A stretch of 7,852 bases of DNA, from positions 1 to 7,852 of the forward strand of contig JAFDET010000195.1 of assembly GCA_019310195.1 (NCBI GenBank), in the 5' to 3' direction. This DNA is from Deltaproteobacteria bacterium. GTDB taxonomy: Bacteria; Myxococcota_A; UBA9160; JAFDET01. Made by a program: the position numbers and the translations under genes. Positions 5,458-7,852 of this stretch are shown here, piece after piece. Each line of letters opens with the position of its first letter. The stretch's first letter is position 1. The notes below the pieces were generated by a model, which was given only the letters and a program-made list of their open reading frames with translations, had not been told where the DNA came from and made no database searches.

Positions 5458-6591
5458 TTGGACCACGAGACGCTCTTCGATCTGGCCGCGGACCGCGAGG
5501 TTCGCAAGGCTGCGGGCTTTCGCGAGGTGGCGAAGGGCCTCGACGCCGAGATCCTGAACCGGCTCTACCTCAAGCAGATGGAGCAGGCGCCGCGTCGACC
5601 CGACGCCGGCAAGAAGTACTTCGTCGAGCACGACGGCACACTGCCCAAGCGCGGCGCCAAGCGCGACGAGGACCAGCTCTCCATCGGCCTGCTGAACCAC
5701 GCCAAGGACGTGAACCGGGCGCTGCCGCTTCCCGCGCGGTTGCCGGGCGATGAGCCGGGCGGCCTGACGATCCTGGACTACCACGTGCCGCTGAAGGTGG
5801 CCGCCGCCGATGCCGGCCCCGCGCGCGTGGACGTGCTGGGCCAGGGCAAGGACGACCGCATGGCGCTGGTGGTGCTGCGCTGGCTGCCCGCCTCTGCGAG
5901 CCGGGGCTCCACCGGCGACACGCCGCTGCGCTTGCTGCTGGAAGGGCTCTCCGCCTGCGCCGTGTTCGACGCCAACCGCGATGCGGTGCGTGCCGAGGCC
6001 CAGGAGACGTTCGGGGTCAGCTTCGCCGACGCGCCGCCGCTGCTCTATCTGGTGGCCAGCCCCCGCTGGTGGGAGCTGGCCCGGCGTCGCGAGGCCCAGA
6101 AGGGCGCCGCCTGGATCAACCAGTTGGAGCGTCTGGTCACCGAGCTGGACGGCAGCGAGGCCAAGGAGCGCGCCGCCGCGGCCACCGAGGCGGGGGATGA
6201 GCCGCCGCCGGTGCCCGACTGCCCGGGCGTGACCGTCCGCTTCCTCTCGCTGCACATCGAAGGCGAGCCGGCCTGGGAGATTGAGAACGACAAGCCGTCG
6301 CTGGTTTCGGTGGCGCGCCTGCAGACCGCGTGGGAGTCCACCGCCGGCCGCATCAAGCCCAAGACCCGGCCGCGGCCCAAGTCCGGCCCGGTGGAGCCCG
6401 AGGAGGTCGAGCCGGACCTGTCGCGCCCGGTGCGCGCCTACCGGCTCCACGACGCGTATACGCCCGGCGACCGCATCGAGCACTCGACCCTGGGCCTGGG
6501 TGTCGTCCAGTTCCTGGCCGGCCCCACCAAGATCGAGGTGCTCTTCGACGGCGTGAAGCGCGTGCTGGTGCACGATCGACCGTCACCCTAG
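5458..6591 (+). CDS. Hypothetical protein: PD-(D/E)xK-like domain with degenerate core plus SH3/Tudor-like C-terminus
   Basis: A 377-residue cytosolic protein of unassigned function. Residues about 50-230 resemble a restriction-endonuclease-like fold: an acidic helix DEDQLSIGLL (70-79), the strand pair LTILDYHVPLK (103-113) and RVDVLGQG (123-130), then ALVVLRW (136-142) and DTPLRLLLEGLSACAVFDAN (154-173), laid out like related proteins in which Asp is followed by an E-x-K strand. Here Asp125 is present, but the E-x-K positions read Val139-Leu-Arg141, so the active site looks lost. A linker rich in Pro, Lys and Glu (about 298-322) leads to a compact domain at 334-374 (YTPGDRIEHSTLGLGVV, then KIEVLFDGVKRVLVH). 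This resembles the small SH3/Tudor-like modules at the ends of UvrD/PcrA-type and other nucleic-acid or RNA-polymerase-binding proteins. TTG at 5458 is supported by GGGGGAGG; no other good start is near. It follows the zinc-ribbon gene by 40 bases and precedes the cytochrome by 23. Family assignment is tentative. Confidence 0.6.
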   Translation: MDHETLFDLAADREVRKAAGFREVAKGLDAEILNRLYLKQMEQAPRRPDAGKKYFVEHDGTLPKRGAKRDEDQLSIGLLNHAKDVNRALPLPARLPGDEPGGLTILDYHVPLKVAAADAGPARVDVLGQGKDDRMALVVLRWLPASASRGSTGDTPLRLLLEGLSACAVFDANRDAVRAEAQETFGVSFADAPPLLYLVASPRWWELARRREAQKGAAWINQLERLVTELDGSEAKERAAAATEAGDEPPPVPDCPGVTVRFLSLHIEGEPAWEIENDKPSLVSVARLQTAWESTAGRIKPKTRPRPKSGPVEPEEVEPDLSRPVRAYRLHDAYTPGDRIEHSTLGLGVVQFLAGPTKIEVLFDGVKRVLVHDRPSP

Positions 6592-6614
6592 GGCGGCTGG
6601 ATCATCTCAGCGGG

Positions 6615-7781
6615 GTGACCCGGTTCCCGACGCGCTGGCTGCTGCTGCTGCTGGCGGCCGCAGCGTGCCCCGCCGCGGCCGGCGCCGGCGAGCGCGAAGA
6701 GGTGCTCGGCCCCTTCCTGGCGGAGCACTGGCGCCTGCCCGTGCCGGCCCAGGGCGCGCCGCCCGAGGGATTTACGCCCATCGAGGCGGCCCTGGACCCG
6801 GCCAGCTGCGGCTCCTGCCATCCCCAGCAGTTCGCAGACTGGCAGACGACCCTGCACGCGGGGGCGTACTCGCCGGGCTTCGCCGGCCAGCTCATCGAGG
6901 GGCCGTTGGCCGAGCGCACGGAGCGCGACGCCTGCCTCACCTGCCACAGCCCCCTGGTCGAGCAGCAGCGCGACGCCGGGCTGCGCGCCCAGGGCGTCGT
7001 GTGCGTCTCCTGCCACGTGCGCAGTCGCCAAACCTTCGGGCCGCCGCGGCGCGCCGAGGCTCCGGCCGCGCCGTCGCCCGTGCCCCACGCCGGCTTCGAG
7101 GCGCGCGCGGAGTTCCAGGACGCGCGCTTCTGCGCCGAGTGCCACCAGTTCTTCGACGCCACCGCCCCGGGCGGCAAGGCCATCCAGAACACCTTCGTCG
7201 AGTGGCAGCAGAGTCCGCAGGCGGCTCGCGGAGAGACCTGCCAGAGCTGCCACATGCCCGACCGCGCCCACCGCTGGCGCGGCATCCACGACCCCGAGAC
7301 GGTGCGCGCGGCCGTAGACGTGACGTTGACGCCCGTGGGTGCGGGGCTCGAGGGTCCCCGGCTCGAGGCGGCGTTGGTGGTGAACAATCGCGGTGTGGGC
7401 CACCGCTTCCCCAGCTACGTCACGCCCCGAGTGCGCGTGGCCCTGTGGCAGGAGGACGCGAGCGGGCGCGAGCTGCCCGGCACCCGTGAAGAAGCGTGGA
7501 TCGCCCGGGTGCTGGACTTCAGCGACTGGAGCGAGATCTCCGACACACGCATTCCGCCGGGTGAGTCGGTGAAGCTGGACTACGCGCGGGAGCGCGCCGC
7601 CGGGGCGGCCGCCCTGGTGGGCCGGGTGACGGTCGATCCCGACGCCCACTACCGCGGGGTCTACCAGGAGCTGGTGCAGACGTACAGCGACGAAGCGGCG
7701 CTGAGTCAGATGCGCGAGGCGCTGCGGCGCGCCGACGCGGCGGTCTACGTGCTGCGCGAAGTCCGCCGGCCGCTTCGCTAG
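6615..7781 (+). CDS. Exported pentaheme cytochrome c with C-terminal beta domain
   Basis: A 388-residue periplasmic or surface electron-transfer protein. Residues 1-25 are a Sec signal peptide (TRFPTRW, five leucines, then an Ala-rich stretch), with cleavage likely near AAAGAG. Five covalent heme sites CxxCH follow: C65GSCH69, C107LTCH111, C130VSCH134, C173AECH177 and C209QSCH213. The first block (ASCGSCHPQQFADWQTTLHA) resembles the start of cytochrome c554-type multiheme proteins. Residues about 230-388 hold no heme motif and look like a beta-sandwich, including VNNRGVGHRFPSYVTP (256-271), where His263 could be a distal heme ligand. The redox partner and substrate cannot be read from the sequence. 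GTG at 6615 is chosen because it begins the signal peptide exactly; its Shine-Dalgarno is weak. The frame is open further upstream, but that part is a shadow of the preceding gene. No heme-maturation gene is in the window. Confidence 0.88.
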   Translation: MTRFPTRWLLLLLAAAACPAAAGAGEREEVLGPFLAEHWRLPVPAQGAPPEGFTPIEAALDPASCGSCHPQQFADWQTTLHAGAYSPGFAGQLIEGPLAERTERDACLTCHSPLVEQQRDAGLRAQGVVCVSCHVRSRQTFGPPRRAEAPAAPSPVPHAGFEARAEFQDARFCAECHQFFDATAPGGKAIQNTFVEWQQSPQAARGETCQSCHMPDRAHRWRGIHDPETVRAAVDVTLTPVGAGLEGPRLEAALVVNNRGVGHRFPSYVTPRVRVALWQEDASGRELPGTREEAWIARVLDFSDWSEISDTRIPPGESVKLDYARERAAGAAALVGRVTVDPDAHYRGVYQELVQTYSDEAALSQMREALRRADAAVYVLREVRRPLR

Positions 7782-7793
7782 CGGACCGGAAGA

Positions 7794-7832
7794 GACGGGG
7801 CCCCGTCCGTCGGGGTGACGGGACCCCGTCCG
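7794..7832 (+). terminator. Tandem near-palindromes, probable transcription end after the cytochrome gene
   Basis: GACGGGGCCCCGTCCG (7794-7809) and GACGGGACCCCGTCCG (7817-7832) are direct repeats differing at one base and separated by TCGGGGT. The first 14 bases of the first copy form a perfect palindrome, and the second copy is nearly one. The two copies can also pair with each other as a 13-bp stem with one mismatch. They begin 13 bases after the TAG stop. There is no T-run, so a classical intrinsic terminator is not proven, but position and stem strength fit a terminator in a GC-rich genome. Confidence 0.55.
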
Positions 7833-7852
7833 CTCACGAGATGGCGTCAGGA

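Noticed and set aside
4604..5507. Minus-strand frames with Gly-Leu or Ser-Gly repeats opposite the zinc-ribbon gene
   Set aside because: The repeats merely reflect the 18-bp Lys-Pro-Glu codon repeat read backwards.
5386..6573. Long minus-strand open frame opposite the gene at 5458
   Set aside because: Composition is Leu/Gly/Arg/His-rich shadow sequence with no motif. The plus strand has a Shine-Dalgarno, ordered domains and fitting neighbours.
6590..6610. Sequence GGCTGGATCATCTCA resembling the 3' end of 16S rRNA (GGTTGGATCACCTCC)
   Set aside because: Only a short chance likeness. The flanks are the end of a coding gene and the start of a signal peptide, and no rRNA helix sequences are present upstream.

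Overview
The window comes from a very GC-rich bacterial chromosome. Genes are closely packed, third codon positions are nearly all G or C, and starts include ATG, GTG and TTG. The mix of genes (secreted lipoprotein-like glycosidase, periplasmic multiheme cytochrome c, peroxide/methionine repair, NucS-like nuclease fold) suggests a free-living Gram-negative, perhaps a myxobacterial/deltaproteobacterial-type or related environmental lineage. That placement is inference only: there is no rRNA, tRNA or other marker gene here. I see no mobile element, CRISPR array or phage gene.

Layout. (1) 1-854, minus strand: short-chain dehydrogenase/reductase, cut by the window start. (2) 928-1476, plus strand, divergent from it: peptide-methionine (S)-S-oxide reductase msrA, with the whole catalytic set intact. 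(3) 1477-1632: gap between convergent genes, holding inverted repeats. (4) 4591 down to 1633, minus strand: a large exported protein with a GH57/GH38-like glycosidase architecture. Its reading frame breaks near 1934-1936, and the C-terminal fibronectin-III-like tail continues in another frame. (5) 4698-5417, plus strand: zinc ribbon, a charged proline/lysine-rich linker, then a NucS-like nuclease-fold domain whose catalytic E-x-K is not conserved. (6) 5458-6591, plus strand, TTG start: a protein that also looks like a PD-(D/E)xK-fold domain with a substituted E-x-K, followed by a small SH3/Tudor-like C-terminal domain. (7) 6615-7781, plus strand: exported pentaheme cytochrome c. (8) 7794-7832: two near-identical palindromes, a likely transcription end.

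How the genes fit together. The SDR and MsrA share a short divergent control region. The glycosidase gene is divergent from the 4698-7781 plus-strand run. In that run the two nuclease-fold proteins are adjacent and could be functionally linked, while the cytochrome follows after 23 bases and may only be co-transcribed. The most interesting point is the tandem pair of apparently catalytically dead PD-(D/E)xK-like proteins carrying different nucleic-acid or protein-binding accessory domains. The main annotation hazard is the frameshift at the end of the glycosidase gene.
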